DNA of 64,000 nt from Chromobacterium violaceum ATCC 12472 (GCF_000007705.1 NC_005085.1:3481752-3545751), one strand, 5' to 3'; shown: positions 1 to 8,368, counted from the first letter of the stretch. A program made the numbers and translations. The notes: a model not told the origin generated them from the sequence alone.

Positions 1-530
1 CCGCCGCTGAAACCGTTGCTGTTGGCGTATACGAACTGGTTGGCCTGCACCGACACGCTGGCGCCCTCGGAGTTGCGGATGCGGGCGTCCACCGCGCGCG
101 CGGCGTCCTCGCAGCGGCGCGCCAGCTCGATCGCCTCTTCCACCGGCAACTGCCAGGGATGGAACAGGTCCAGGTCCGGCAGATCGTCGGCCAGCAGTTG
201 CGGATCCGCCAGGCCGGCGCAGTCGTCCTCCGCCGTGTAGCGGGCAATGTCCAGCGCGGCCCGCACGGTATCGGACAGCGCCTCGTCAGAGAAATCCGAC
301 GTGCTGGCATGCCCCTTTTTCTTGCCCAGATAGACGGTGACGCTGACGCCCTTGTCCTGGTTGTACTCTATGGTTTCCACCTCGGACAGGCGCACGCTCA
401 CGGTCTGGCCGACGCCCTCGGAAACGTCGACCTCGGCCGAGCTGGCGCCCTGCTGGCTCGCCAGCTCGAGCACGCGGCCGGCGATGCCGCCCAGGGTGTC
501 GGAACTGAAACTGAATGTCTTATCTGCCAT
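1..530 (-). CDS. pmbA: Metalloprotease PmbA/TldE, N-terminal part
   Basis: The reverse-strand frame opens with MADKTFSFSSDTLGGIAGRV and runs off the left edge, leaving about 176 residues. The text (SEVDVSEGVGQTVSVRLSE, then YNQDKGVSVTVYLGKKKG and STSDFSDEALSDTVRAALDI) is typical of the N-terminal domain of PmbA/TldE. With TldD this protein forms a heterodimeric protease known for microcin maturation and CcdA degradation. The catalytic metal site belongs to TldD, so the missing C-terminus does not weaken the call. It is divergent from darP, which starts about 80 bases away. The next gene, darP (YjgA), is a frequent neighbour of pmbA in beta- and gammaproteobacteria, which supports the assignment. 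Confidence 0.9.
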   Translation of the reverse strand, partial: MADKTFSFSSDTLGGIAGRVLELASQQGASSAEVDVSEGVGQTVSVRLSEVETIEYNQDKGVSVTVYLGKKKGHASTSDFSDEALSDTVRAALDIARYTAEDDCAGLADPQLLADDLPDLDLFHPWQLPVEEAIELARRCEDAARAVDARIRNSEGASVSVQANQFVYANSNGFSG

Positions 531-613
531 AGTATCTTTCGGAACAGTGGAAACGGCCGACGGCCTTTTCCGGTATCATACCAGCCTTGAAAACCGAGTG
601 AGACCTAGCAACG

Positions 614-1156
614 ATGACCGATTACCAGAACGACGACGACGGCTTCGTCAGCAAGTCCCAGCGCAAGCGCGACATGGACGCGCTGCAGGATCTGGGCCGC
701 GAACTGGTCGACCTGTCCAAGGACACGCTGAAGAAGATGCAGCTGCCGGAAGATCTGCTCACCGCCGTACTGGACTATAAACGTTTCACCGCCAACGGCG
801 CGCTGCGCCGCCAGATGCAGTACATCGGCAAGCTGATGCGCGACGTCGATCCGGAACCGATCCGCGAATACCTGAAAGTGCTGAAGGGCGAGTCGTCCGA
901 ACACATCGCCTGGCAACACCTGCTGGAACGCTGGCGCGAAAAGCTGATGGCCGACGACAAGGCGCTGTCCGACTTCCTGGCCGCCTTCCCGGAAGGCGAT
1001 CCGCAGCAGCTGCGCACGCTGATGCGCAACGCCCGCAAGGAGCTGCAGGACAACAAACCGCCCAAGGCCTACCGCCAATTGTTCCAGGAAATCAAGGCGC
1101 TGATCCCGGAGCCGGGCAAGCCGCGGCTGTGGCAAAAGGACGAGGACGAAGAATAA
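614..1156 (+). CDS. darP: Ribosome biogenesis protein DarP (YjgA, DUF615)
   Basis: 180 residues, the normal size for the DUF615/YjgA family, whose members act late in assembly of the 50S ribosomal subunit. The N-terminus carries the typical FVSKSQRKRDMDALQDLG stretch, and a basic, helical body continues through the tail (KPPKAYRQLFQEIKALIPEP). The TAA stop overlaps the ATG of the next gene by one base (TAATG), so translation is likely coupled to mog. The start at 614 is preceded by a short purine-rich stretch. The function comes from the family; nothing in the sequence is unusual. Confidence 0.92.
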   Translation: MTDYQNDDDGFVSKSQRKRDMDALQDLGRELVDLSKDTLKKMQLPEDLLTAVLDYKRFTANGALRRQMQYIGKLMRDVDPEPIREYLKVLKGESSEHIAWQHLLERWREKLMADDKALSDFLAAFPEGDPQQLRTLMRNARKELQDNKPPKAYRQLFQEIKALIPEPGKPRLWQKDEDEE

Positions 1157-1734
1157 TGCTGAAGATAGGCCTGGTTTCCATTTCCGACCGCGCCAGCCAA
1201 GGCGTGTACGAGGACAAGGGCCTGCCCGCGCTGCGGGAATGGCTGGCGCGCGCGATCGCCACGCCGTTCGAAACCGTCAGCCGGCTGATCCCCGACGAGC
1301 AGCCGGGCATCGAGGCCGCGCTGAAGGCGCTGGTCGACGACGAGGGTTGCCAGCTGGTGCTGACCACCGGCGGCACCGGCCCGGCGCCGCGCGACGTGAC
1401 GCCGGACGCCACGCTGGCGGTGGCCGACCGGGAAATGCCCGGTTTCGGCGAACAGATGCGCCAGATCAGCCTGCGCTTCGTCCCCACCGCCATCCTGTCG
1501 CGCCAGGTCGGCGTGATCCGCAAGCAGAGCCTGATCCTGAACCTGCCCGGCCAGCCCAAGGCGATCCAGGAAACGCTGGAAGGCCTGCGCGGGGCCGACG
1601 GCAAGGTGGAGGTGCCCGGCATCTTCGCCGCCGTGCCCTACTGCCTGGACCTAATCGGCGCGCCCTACATCGAAACCGATGAAGCGGTGGTCAAGGCCTT
1701 CCGGCCCAAGTCCGCCGTCAAGCCGGCGCCATGA
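1156..1734 (+). CDS. mog: Molybdopterin adenylyltransferase MogA
   Basis: 192 residues from the ATG that overlaps the darP stop. An upstream in-frame codon at 1129 lies inside darP and would add nine residues absent from the family. The MoaB/Mog fold is clear: MLKIGLVSISDRASQGVYED at the start, the nucleotide/MPT-binding TTGGTGPAPRDVTPDAT at about residues 72-88, then LNLPGQPKA. The family adenylylates molybdopterin before molybdate insertion in molybdenum cofactor synthesis, in the cytoplasm. The stop overlaps the next gene (ATGA), so darP, mog and the hydrolase appear to form a translationally coupled run. Confidence 0.92.
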   Translation: MLKIGLVSISDRASQGVYEDKGLPALREWLARAIATPFETVSRLIPDEQPGIEAALKALVDDEGCQLVLTTGGTGPAPRDVTPDATLAVADREMPGFGEQMRQISLRFVPTAILSRQVGVIRKQSLILNLPGQPKAIQETLEGLRGADGKVEVPGIFAAVPYCLDLIGAPYIETDEAVVKAFRPKSAVKPAP

Positions 1735-2705
1735 GCTACCGCGCGCCGCGCTGGCTGCGGGGCGGCCACGCGCAAACCATCTGGCCGGCGCTGGCGGTCA
1801 AGCAGGACGCGCCGTCCTACCGCCGCGAGCTGTGGGATACCCCGGACGGCGCGCGCATCGCGCTGGACTTCGTCGACGGCCAGCCCGGCGCGCCGCTGGT
1901 GGTGCTGTTCCACGGCCTGGAAGGCAGCAGCGCCAGCCATTACGCCAAGGCGCTGATGCAGGCGGTGGCCGCGCGCGGCTGGCACGGCGCGGTGTCGCAC
2001 TTCCGCGGCTGCGGCGGCGTGGACAACCCGCTGCCGCGCGCCTACCACGCCGGCGACGCCGCCGAAGTGCGCTGGATCCTGCAGCGGCTGTCCGGCCGCT
2101 TCGCCGCCATCGCCGCCGTCGGCGTGTCGCTGGGCGGCAGCATGCTGCTCAACTACCTGGCGGACGACGGCCAAGCCGCGCTGCCGCTGGCCGCCGCCGC
2201 GGTGTCCGCGCCGCTGGACCTGGTGGCCGCCAGCACCCGGCTGGACCGCGGCCTGGGCAAGCTCCTCTACACCCGGATGTTCATGGACACGCTGAAACCG
2301 AAGGCGATGGCGTCGCTGCAGCGCCATCCGGGCCTGTTCGACGGCGCCAGGCTGAGCCGCGCGCGCACCTTCATCGAGTTCGACGACCTGGTCACCGCCC
2401 CCATCCATGGCTTCGGCACCGCGCTCAATTACTGGACCCAAGCCAGCAGCAAGCCCCGGCTCGGCCAGATCGCCCGCCCGACGCTGGTGCTGAACGCCCG
2501 CAACGATCCCTTCCTGCCGGAGAGCGCGCTGCCCGACGCCAGCCAGGTGTCGCCTGCCGTGACGCTGGACTTCCCCAGCGACGGCGGACATGTGGGCTTC
2601 GCCACCGGCCCTTTCCCCGGACGGATAGACTGGCTGCCACAACGGCTGCTGGCGTTCATCGCGCCGCATCTGCAAAGCGCCGCGCCCGAATGTCATAGCC
2701 GTTGA
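1731..2705 (+). CDS. YheT-family alpha/beta hydrolase
   Basis: 324 residues starting inside the mog stop (ATGA overlap). The N-terminal RAPRWLRGGHAQTIWPAL is the hallmark of the YheT/EMB8 family of alpha/beta hydrolases. The oxyanion region VVLFHGLEGSS is at about residues 56-66 and the nucleophile elbow GVSLGGSMLLNYL at about 131-143. The acid (LNARNDPFLP) and the histidine (DGGHVGF) complete the triad near the C-terminus. Family members act on esters and lipid-like substrates, but the physiological substrate is unknown. The coupling to mog probably reflects co-expression, not a shared pathway. Confidence 0.85.
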   Translation: MSYRAPRWLRGGHAQTIWPALAVKQDAPSYRRELWDTPDGARIALDFVDGQPGAPLVVLFHGLEGSSASHYAKALMQAVAARGWHGAVSHFRGCGGVDNPLPRAYHAGDAAEVRWILQRLSGRFAAIAAVGVSLGGSMLLNYLADDGQAALPLAAAAVSAPLDLVAASTRLDRGLGKLLYTRMFMDTLKPKAMASLQRHPGLFDGARLSRARTFIEFDDLVTAPIHGFGTALNYWTQASSKPRLGQIARPTLVLNARNDPFLPESALPDASQVSPAVTLDFPSDGGHVGFATGPFPGRIDWLPQRLLAFIAPHLQSAAPECHSR

Positions 2706-2723
2706 CGATTCCGCCTTCCCGAT

Positions 2724-2743
2724 GGCAAGTTTGAGAACTTGCC
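2724..2743 (+). terminator. Hairpin between the mog operon and the thioesterase gene
   Basis: A perfect 8-bp inverted repeat, GGCAAGTT and AACTTGCC, flanks a TGAG tetraloop, starting 19 bases after the hydrolase stop and ending 15 bases before the next ATG. There is no run of T after it, so it is either a weak terminator or a leader structure next to the ribosome binding site of the thioesterase gene. Confidence 0.4.
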
Positions 2744-2758
2744 TCCAGGGGAACGCCA

Positions 2759-3271
2759 ATGACCAGCCCAGACACCGCCGCACGCAGCCTTACCGTCCAG
2801 TGGGACGATCCGATGATAGGCGCCCGCGCCGCCCAAACGCTCAGCGGCCTGGAATACCTGCGGGCGATGGAGGCCGGCGACATCCCGCCGCCGCCGGTGA
2901 TGAAGCTGCTCGGCTTCGACTTCGTTCGCGCAACGGAAGGCGAAGTCGAATTCGCCTTCGTCCCGCACGAGTCCCATTTCAATCCGATCGGCAGCGTCCA
3001 CGGCGGCGTGATCAGCACGCTGCTGGACTCCGCGATGGGTTGCAGCGTCCATTCGCTGCTGCCGCGCGGCAAGGGCTACACTACGCTGGAGTTGAAAGTG
3101 AATTTCGTGCGCGCCGTTCTGCCACGCCATGGCAAGCTGCTGTGCCGCGGCCAGGTCATCCATTCCGGCGGGCGCATGGCCACCGCGGAAGCCAGGCTGC
3201 AGGACGCAGCCGGCAAACTGTACGCCCACGCCACCACCACCTGCATGATCTTCGACGCCCCGGCCGGCTAG
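2759..3271 (+). CDS. PaaI-family hotdog thioesterase
   Basis: 170 residues. The core shows the hotdog-fold thioesterase signature: FNPIGSVHGGVISTLLDSAM at about residues 78-97, with the conserved HGG and the catalytic acid in LLDSAMG. It is followed by the second strand pair ELKVNFVRAVLP and the closing AHATTTCMIFD. Family members hydrolyse small acyl- or aryl-CoA esters in the cytoplasm, and the N-terminal 40 residues are an extension. A good ribosome binding site (AGGGGA) precedes the ATG. The substrate cannot be read from the sequence. Confidence 0.85.
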   Translation: MTSPDTAARSLTVQWDDPMIGARAAQTLSGLEYLRAMEAGDIPPPPVMKLLGFDFVRATEGEVEFAFVPHESHFNPIGSVHGGVISTLLDSAMGCSVHSLLPRGKGYTTLELKVNFVRAVLPRHGKLLCRGQVIHSGGRMATAEARLQDAAGKLYAHATTTCMIFDAPAG

Positions 3272-3292
3272 CTCGTTCAAAAGGAAAAACAC

Positions 3293-3868
3293 ATGATCCG
3301 CACCGCGCTGCTGTGCTGCGCGTTCGCCTTGCTCACCGGCTGCGCCACCATGGCCGACCGCCTCAGGGGCACGCTGACGCCGCCGCCGGGCCAGGCCTAC
3401 GCCATCGTGTCGCTGACCGGCAAGGCTTTCGACCCCGACCGCGCCACCATAGGCCTGTCCGTCAGCGACGCCGGCGGACGGGTGGTGTCCCAGGATGTCG
3501 CCAGCCTGATCACCGATACCGTGTTCGGCGAGGAAGGCATGTCTCCGGCGGAGGGCAAGCTGGTGCTGATGACCTTGCCGCCGGGCGACTACCGCGTCTC
3601 GGGCGCATGGGCACACTGGATGGAGGACGGCGTTTTCGGCGTCGACCTGAGGATGAGGCAGTTTCCGCTGAACGCGCCCTTCCACCTGGATGCCGGCGAA
3701 ACGGCATACCTGGGCCAGGTGCAGGTGGAAATGTCCTTCCTGCCGGAAGTGAAGCTGTCAGACGAGCGGCGGCGGGATTTCGGCCACATGCGCCGGGTAT
3801 GGAAGATCAAGGATCTGAGCCAGGTCAGAATCCGGCCGCTGGCGGCCGCCGGCCCGACCCATCCCTGA
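3293..3868 (+). CDS. Lipoprotein of unknown function
   Basis: 191 residues. The start MIRTALLCCAFALLTGCATM is a signal peptide with the lipobox LTGC, so the mature protein should be lipid-anchored at Cys17. The rest (QAYAIVSLTGKAFDPDRATI, later PPGDYRVSGAWAHWM) looks like beta-rich periplasmic sequence similar to carboxypeptidase-regulatory or DUF2846-like folds, but I do not recognise a family. AAAGGAAAA precedes the ATG. Its stop lies inside a symmetric hairpin shared with the convergent HD-GYP gene. Confidence 0.75.
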   Translation: MIRTALLCCAFALLTGCATMADRLRGTLTPPPGQAYAIVSLTGKAFDPDRATIGLSVSDAGGRVVSQDVASLITDTVFGEEGMSPAEGKLVLMTLPPGDYRVSGAWAHWMEDGVFGVDLRMRQFPLNAPFHLDAGETAYLGQVQVEMSFLPEVKLSDERRRDFGHMRRVWKIKDLSQVRIRPLAAAGPTHP

Positions 3869-3880
3869 AGCGGTTCAGGG
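3863..3880. terminator. Symmetric hairpin holding both convergent stop codons
   Basis: CCCTGAA-GCGG-TTCAGGG is a perfect 7-bp stem with a 4-base loop. The forward lipoprotein gene stops at the TGA in the left arm (3866-3868), and the reverse HD-GYP gene stops at the mirror TGA in the right arm (3875-3877). It is placed as a bidirectional transcript end, although no T-tract follows on either side. Confidence 0.5.
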
Positions 3881-5035
3881 CTTGTACCAGAGCTTGTACA
3901 GATAGGCGGGCTTGACCGCCGCCGCCGAAGCCGCCACCGGCTCCAGCACCTGGTAGGCCGCCTGCCGGCTGTCGCGCAGCAGCGGGTCGGCGTACGGCGG
4001 CCCGTCCAGCCGGCGCAGCGCCGCCACCTTGGGCGTGTTGGCCTTGTCGCCGCGGTGGGTGACCACCGCCACCTCGTTGCTGGCCAGCCTGACAAAGCTG
4101 CCGGGCGGATAAACGCCCATCTCCTTGACCAGCAGCGACACATGCTGGGGCGGAAAGCCGCCCAGCTCGCCGCGGAACAGGCTGCCCAGCACCAGCGCCG
4201 GCAATTGCGGCTGCGGATTGTGCACGCAGCCGCACACCAGATCCACCATCTGCAGCAGCAGGGCATCGGTTTCGATTTCCTCGCCGGCAAGCCCTTGCGG
4301 ATAGCCGCTGCCGTCCTGCTGCTCATGGTGCTGCTGCACCAGCAGGTGCCAGTACTCGTCGTCGACGCCGGCCTCGCGCAATATGGCCGAACCCAAGGCC
4401 GGATGGGCGAACATCGCCTCCTGCTGGGCCAGGTCCATCGGCGCGCTCTGCGCCGCCAGCTGGTTGAGCAGGCCGGTGATGGCGAGGTTCATGCTCAGCG
4501 CCGCGCCGAGCATCGGCCGCAGCTCGGCGTCGGACAGGCCCAGCCGCCGGCCCAGTACCGCCAGCACCGCGGCCACGTGCACGCTCTGCGCGCTGCCGAT
4601 GTCCTGGAACGGCAACAGGAACACGCTGGCCAGCACGCCGTCCGGATGGCGGCGGCTCAAAGCGAGCAAGCCTTCCGCCATGTCCAGCAGACTGCCCGCC
4701 AGATCGCGCACCGCCAGGCCATGCTGCAGCACGCCCTCGGCCCGCCGCAGCAAGAAAGCCATTTCCTGCAGCGGATTGGCGCTATTGCGCTGCTGCTCGG
4801 CCTCCTTCTCGCGCTGGGCGGCGCGCTCCAACCGCTCCCGCTCCAGCCTGGCCGACACTTCCTCGCTTTCGCCATGCCCCAGCTGCGCCAGGCGGTCGCG
4901 CTGCGCTTCCGTCAGCACGTACAGCCCCCTCTTCAGCAACAGCACGCCGTTCTTGGCGTACACATCCACCGGAGCCTGTTGGCCGGCGCGGAGAAAATTG
5001 CGCGGCAGTTTTACCTTTGCAGACGAATCCGTCAT
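3875..5035 (-). CDS. HD-GYP-like protein with a degenerate HD dyad
   Basis: 386 residues. The first 60 residues (KLPRNFLRAGQQAPVDVYAK) form a short beta domain often found ahead of HD-GYP modules, followed by a charged, probably coiled-coil segment (about 60-85). The C-terminal half has the HD-GYP markers QQHHEQQDGSGYPQGL (HH at 236-237, GYP at 244-246). At the expected HD position, however, it reads AALSMNLAIT (about 178-187), so the metal-binding His-Asp pair is missing. HD-GYP enzymes hydrolyse cyclic di-GMP. This one is probably inactive or acts as a sensor. It is monocistronic and convergent with the lipoprotein. Confidence 0.85.
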   Translation of the reverse strand: MTDSSAKVKLPRNFLRAGQQAPVDVYAKNGVLLLKRGLYVLTEAQRDRLAQLGHGESEEVSARLERERLERAAQREKEAEQQRNSANPLQEMAFLLRRAEGVLQHGLAVRDLAGSLLDMAEGLLALSRRHPDGVLASVFLLPFQDIGSAQSVHVAAVLAVLGRRLGLSDAELRPMLGAALSMNLAITGLLNQLAAQSAPMDLAQQEAMFAHPALGSAILREAGVDDEYWHLLVQQHHEQQDGSGYPQGLAGEEIETDALLLQMVDLVCGCVHNPQPQLPALVLGSLFRGELGGFPPQHVSLLVKEMGVYPPGSFVRLASNEVAVVTHRGDKANTPKVAALRRLDGPPYADPLLRDSRQAAYQVLEPVAASAAAVKPAYLYKLWYKP

Positions 5036-5224
5036 ATTTCACTTGCGTCAGTTGCGCCGGCTTCGCCGGCTATCGCTTCAAAAACCGCCCGGTCCTGCCC
5101 TGTTATCGGGCGCGTCGCCGGTTTTGTTAGTTCTAGCTAGAGCAGTTGCCGGGATTTTATTTAAATTTTATCGAAAACGCGCGCGGATGCCAGCCCGCGC
5201 ATCCGCTACAGGAGCCGCCCCGAC

Positions 5225-6070
5225 ATGAGCGACAGCAACGCATCCCTTCCCCGCCGCGCTTTCCTGGCCGGAGCAGGCAGCCTGGGCTTCGCCCTTGCGG
5301 TCCAGCCCATCGCCGCCAGCACCATCGTCACCGACAACCGGCAACTGCAAACCGGCCAGCCGGACATCGACACCGGCCATGGAACGATGCCGGGCTACTA
5401 CGCCCGTCCCGCCCAGGGCGATGGCCCCTGGCCGCTGGTGATCGTGATCCAGGAAATCTTCGGCGTGCACGAACACATCCAGGACCTGTGCCGCCGCCTG
5501 GCGAAGCAGGGCTACCTGGCGGTGGCGCCGGAACTGTATTTCCGCCACGGCAAGCCGGCGCAAGCGCCGGACATAGACAGCCTGCTGCGGGATATCGTCT
5601 CCAAGGTGCCGGACAGCGAGGTGCTGAGCGATCTGGACGCGACCTGGCGCTGGGCCGGCGCGCACGGCGCCGATCTGGACCGCGCCGCCGTCACCGGCTT
5701 CTGCTGGGGCGGACGCCAGGCCTGGCTCTACGCCGCGCACAATCCACGGCTGAAGGCCGCCGCCGCCTGGTATGGCAAGCTGGAAGGCGCGGCGAACGCC
5801 AATATGCCGCGCCAGCCGCTGGACATCGCCGGCGAGTTGAAGGTGCCGGTGCTGGGGTTGTATGGCGGGCAGGACCAGAGCATCCCGCTCGCCGGGGTGG
5901 ATAAAATGAAGGCCGCGCTGAGCGCCGCCGGCAAGGGAAGCGAAATCGTCGTCTATCCGGACGCTGGCCACGGCTTCAACGCCGACTACCGTCCCAGCTA
6001 TCATCCGCGCGACGCCGGCGACGCCTGGCGCAGGATGCTGGACTGGTTCGCCCGCCACGGCGCGCGCTGA
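5225..6070 (+). CDS. Tat-exported dienelactone hydrolase family protein
   Basis: 281 residues. The N-terminus SLPRRAFLAGAGSLGFALAV is a twin-arginine signal, which predicts export of a folded protein to the periplasm. The dienelactone-hydrolase fold follows: PLVIVIQEIFGVHEHIQDLC, then the nucleophile motif GFCWGGRQAWLY with Cys160, the acid in LYGGQDQSIP and the histidine in PDAGHGFNADYRPSYH. Members hydrolyse enol-lactones and other esters; the substrate here is unknown. AGGAG precedes the ATG. It sits alone between two reverse-strand HD-GYP genes. Confidence 0.87.
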   Translation: MSDSNASLPRRAFLAGAGSLGFALAVQPIAASTIVTDNRQLQTGQPDIDTGHGTMPGYYARPAQGDGPWPLVIVIQEIFGVHEHIQDLCRRLAKQGYLAVAPELYFRHGKPAQAPDIDSLLRDIVSKVPDSEVLSDLDATWRWAGAHGADLDRAAVTGFCWGGRQAWLYAAHNPRLKAAAAWYGKLEGAANANMPRQPLDIAGELKVPVLGLYGGQDQSIPLAGVDKMKAALSAAGKGSEIVVYPDAGHGFNADYRPSYHPRDAGDAWRRMLDWFARHGAR

Positions 6071-6079
6071 GCGGCCCGG

Positions 6080-7186
6080 CTAGGTGCCGCCGACCACATT
6101 GCCCAGCTCCAGCCGGGTGCGCACCACCTGGTTGAACAGCTGCAGCCAGTAGGGGTCGAACTGCCGCTCCGACGCGTTCAGCTCGGCCACCGCCCGCAGC
6201 ATCGAACGGCGCTGGCCTTGCTGGGCGTGCTTGAGCATCACCGACTCGAACGCGTCCACCAGCGCCAGCAGGCTGGCGCCCGAGCAGATGGCCCCGTCCG
6301 TCAGACCATCCGGATAGCCGCTGCCGTCCGGACGTTCGTGATGCTGGGCCACCATCACCGCGGCCTCCTCCCAACCGGGCATCCGCTCCAGCAATCCCGA
6401 CGCCCAGCCCGGATGCGCGGACAGCGCCCGCCTGTCCTCCTCGCTCAACCGCCCGGCCTTCAGCCACAAGGACTCCGGCAGCAGCATCATGCCGATATCG
6501 TGCATGTAGATGGCAGCCGCCAGTTGCTCCATAGGCAGCGGCTGCTCGGCCAGCCGGTTGGTTTCCAGCGCCAGCGCCAGATTGCGCTCGGTGCGGCCGG
6601 CATAGGCCGGAACGCGCTGCTCCAGCTGCACCGCCAGCGAGCGGAAAAACTGCAGGTCGGCGAAGCGATGGCCTCCATGGCTAGCGCCATGCTCGCCCGC
6701 AGCCTGGGAGGAGGAAGGCGCCTGTCCCATCATGCTGGCCACCAGCCTGGCGCAAGCCTGGGGCAGCTCGTCGGCGCTCTTGTCCAGCAGCGGCTCCAGC
6801 CGCATCCGCAAGGCGTCCATCCGCAGGTCGTCGAGCGGCCAATCCTGCGCGACGGCGTCCAGCATCAGCACCAGCCGGTCCATCACCAGCAGCAGCACGT
6901 CGCCCAGCACGTCCAGATAAGGAAGCTCCTTGTGCCTCACCCTGTCCAGCAGGTGCTCCAGCACGTGCACATAGGGCTCCACGAAGTGCACCTGGCACAG
7001 GCTGGCGTCGCCCTTGACGCTGTGGAGGATGCGGAACAGCTGGGCGATCTTTTCCTCGTTGCCGCTGCCATCCTCCAGCTGGCAGACCAGCTGTTCCAGT
7101 TGCGGCGCGTAATCGGACAAGGCGTCGCGAAAGTCTTGAAACGAGATCGGATCGATGATTTCCGGCATCAGTTGCAGCGTAGCCAT
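6080..7186 (-). CDS. HPt-HD-GYP fusion protein
   Basis: 368 residues with two modules. Residues 10-130 resemble a histidine phosphotransfer (HPt) domain, with FRILHSVKGDASLC placing the phospho-accepting histidine at His55. Residues 170-365 are an HD-GYP domain with an intact dyad (IYMHDIGMMLLP, His229-Asp230) and HHERPDGSGYPDGL (GYP at 290-292), so it should be a working cyclic di-GMP phosphodiesterase. Fusing HPt to HD-GYP suggests the enzyme takes a phosphoryl group directly from a histidine kinase relay, without a receiver domain. No kinase is adjacent, so the partner is elsewhere. Confidence 0.87.
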   Translation of the reverse strand: MATLQLMPEIIDPISFQDFRDALSDYAPQLEQLVCQLEDGSGNEEKIAQLFRILHSVKGDASLCQVHFVEPYVHVLEHLLDRVRHKELPYLDVLGDVLLLVMDRLVLMLDAVAQDWPLDDLRMDALRMRLEPLLDKSADELPQACARLVASMMGQAPSSSQAAGEHGASHGGHRFADLQFFRSLAVQLEQRVPAYAGRTERNLALALETNRLAEQPLPMEQLAAAIYMHDIGMMLLPESLWLKAGRLSEEDRRALSAHPGWASGLLERMPGWEEAAVMVAQHHERPDGSGYPDGLTDGAICSGASLLALVDAFESVMLKHAQQGQRRSMLRAVAELNASERQFDPYWLQLFNQVVRTRLELGNVVGGT

Positions 7187-7331
7187 ATGGGGTCCTTTCG
7201 GATTGGCATCCTATCCAGTATATGCAAGCCAGGCCGCTCCGCATCCCGGCAAGCGTCGTTCCACCCAATGTAAATATCCTGTCCAAACGTATTAAAGATT
7301 CGTAAAAACAGACGATTCCTGAAGAAAACGC

Positions 7332-7365
7332 TTGCCATAGCGTGCAACTAGAGGCACTATGCCTC
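7332..7365 (+). promoter_or_regulatory. Candidate promoter and inverted repeat of the cold shock gene
   Basis: TTGCCA and CACTAT with a 17-bp spacer resemble a sigma-70 promoter and would give a leader of about 120 bases before the cold shock ATG at 7488, typical for csp messages. The -10 overlaps a perfect inverted repeat, GAGGCA-CTA-TGCCTC (7351-7365). The rest of the 7187-7487 gap has no gene I can support. Confidence 0.35.
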
Positions 7366-7487
7366 CCGCAGGATGCTCAAGTTGTGTGATGTGTAGTTGT
7401 CGTAGTGGCAATAGCCGTACCTCAGTCGCCATTTCCCTTGATCTTCGTGCCTTTTATTCAACTGCTCGTTTTGAGGAATTTAACAAA

Positions 7488-7691
7488 ATGGCAACCGGTA
7501 CCGTTAAGTGGTTTAACGACTCCAAAGGCTTTGGCTTCATCACCCCGGACGAAGGCGGCGACGACGTATTTGCTCACTTCTCCCAAATCAACGCCAAGGG
7601 CTTCCGCTCCCTGGCCGAAAACCAGCGCGTGAGCTTCGACATCGTCGAAGGCCCGAAGGGCAAGCAAGCCTCCAACATCCAGCCCATCTAA
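7488..7691 (+). CDS. Cold shock protein, CspA family
   Basis: 67 residues, the usual CspA length. [20 protein letters not shown] contains RNP-1 (KGFGFI), and DVFAHFSQI is RNP-2. Upstream in-frame codons exist, but the family start is MATGTVKWF, with GAGGAA eleven bases before it. The protein binds single-stranded RNA and DNA in the cytoplasm and acts as an RNA chaperone. It is a single-gene unit with a long leader in front and a strong terminator behind. Without expression data it cannot be said whether this copy is cold-induced. Confidence 0.95.
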   Translation: MATGTVKWFNDSKGFGFITPDEGGDDVFAHFSQINAKGFRSLAENQRVSFDIVEGPKGKQASNIQPI

Positions 7692-7723
7692 TCTCTTTCG
7701 AGAGATCATCTGGCAGTGATGAC

Positions 7724-7749
7724 AAAACCCGGACCTGTCCGGGTTTTTT
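7724..7749 (+). terminator. Rho-independent terminator of the cold shock gene
   Basis: AAAACCCGGA and TCCGGGTTTT form a 10-bp stem around CCTG, and the T-run continues to 7749. It begins 33 bases after the csp stop. Confidence 0.9.
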
Positions 7750-7793
7750 GCATTCTGATCGAGCCGATCCGCGCCAGCCCTACAGGAGCCTGC

Positions 7794-8351
7794 ATGTCCG
7801 ACAAGCACGAAACCGTGATCGCCGCCACCCGCGAATGGGTTGAGAAAGCGGTGATCGGCCTGAATCTGTGCCCGTTCGCCAAATCCGTGTACGTGAAGAA
7901 CCAGGTGCGCATCCAGGTGAGCGAAGCCGCCAATCCGCAACAGCTTGCCCAAGAGCTGGCCGCGGAGCTGAAACTGCTGGCCGACACCGATCCTCAGGAA
8001 ATCGACACCACGCTGCTGGTACATCCCGACACGCTGGGCCGATTCCTGGATTTCAACGAATTCCTGGACATCGCCGACGCCATCGTCGACGACCTGGAAC
8101 TAGACGGCGTGATCCAGGTGGCGAGCTTCCATCCCAAATTCCAGTTCGAAGGCACCGGCGTCAACGACATCGACAACTACACCAACCGCTCGCCCTACCC
8201 GACGCTGCACCTGATCCGCGAAGCCAGCATAGACCGCGCGGTGGAGGCCTTCCCGGAGGCCGAGGCCATCTACGAGCGCAATATCGAAACCCTGCAGAAG
8301 CTGGGTCTGGCCGGCTGGAAGGCGCTGTTCGCGCCCAAGCCGTCCGAATAA
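7794..8351 (+). CDS. DUF1415 family protein
   Basis: 185 residues from the ATG after TACAGGAGCC. A longer in-frame start would overlap the csp terminator. The sequence (REWVEKAVIGLNLCPFAKSV at the start, then VASFHPKFQFEG and YTNRSPYPTLHLIREASI) matches the DUF1415 family, conserved in proteobacteria and without an assigned biochemical role. The conserved LCPFAK and FHPxFQF blocks are both present. It is soluble, with no signal peptide, and followed by its own hairpin terminator. Confidence 0.88.
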   Translation: MSDKHETVIAATREWVEKAVIGLNLCPFAKSVYVKNQVRIQVSEAANPQQLAQELAAELKLLADTDPQEIDTTLLVHPDTLGRFLDFNEFLDIADAIVDDLELDGVIQVASFHPKFQFEGTGVNDIDNYTNRSPYPTLHLIREASIDRAVEAFPEAEAIYERNIETLQKLGLAGWKALFAPKPSE

Positions 8352-8368
8352 GGCTCTCCGAAACACAA

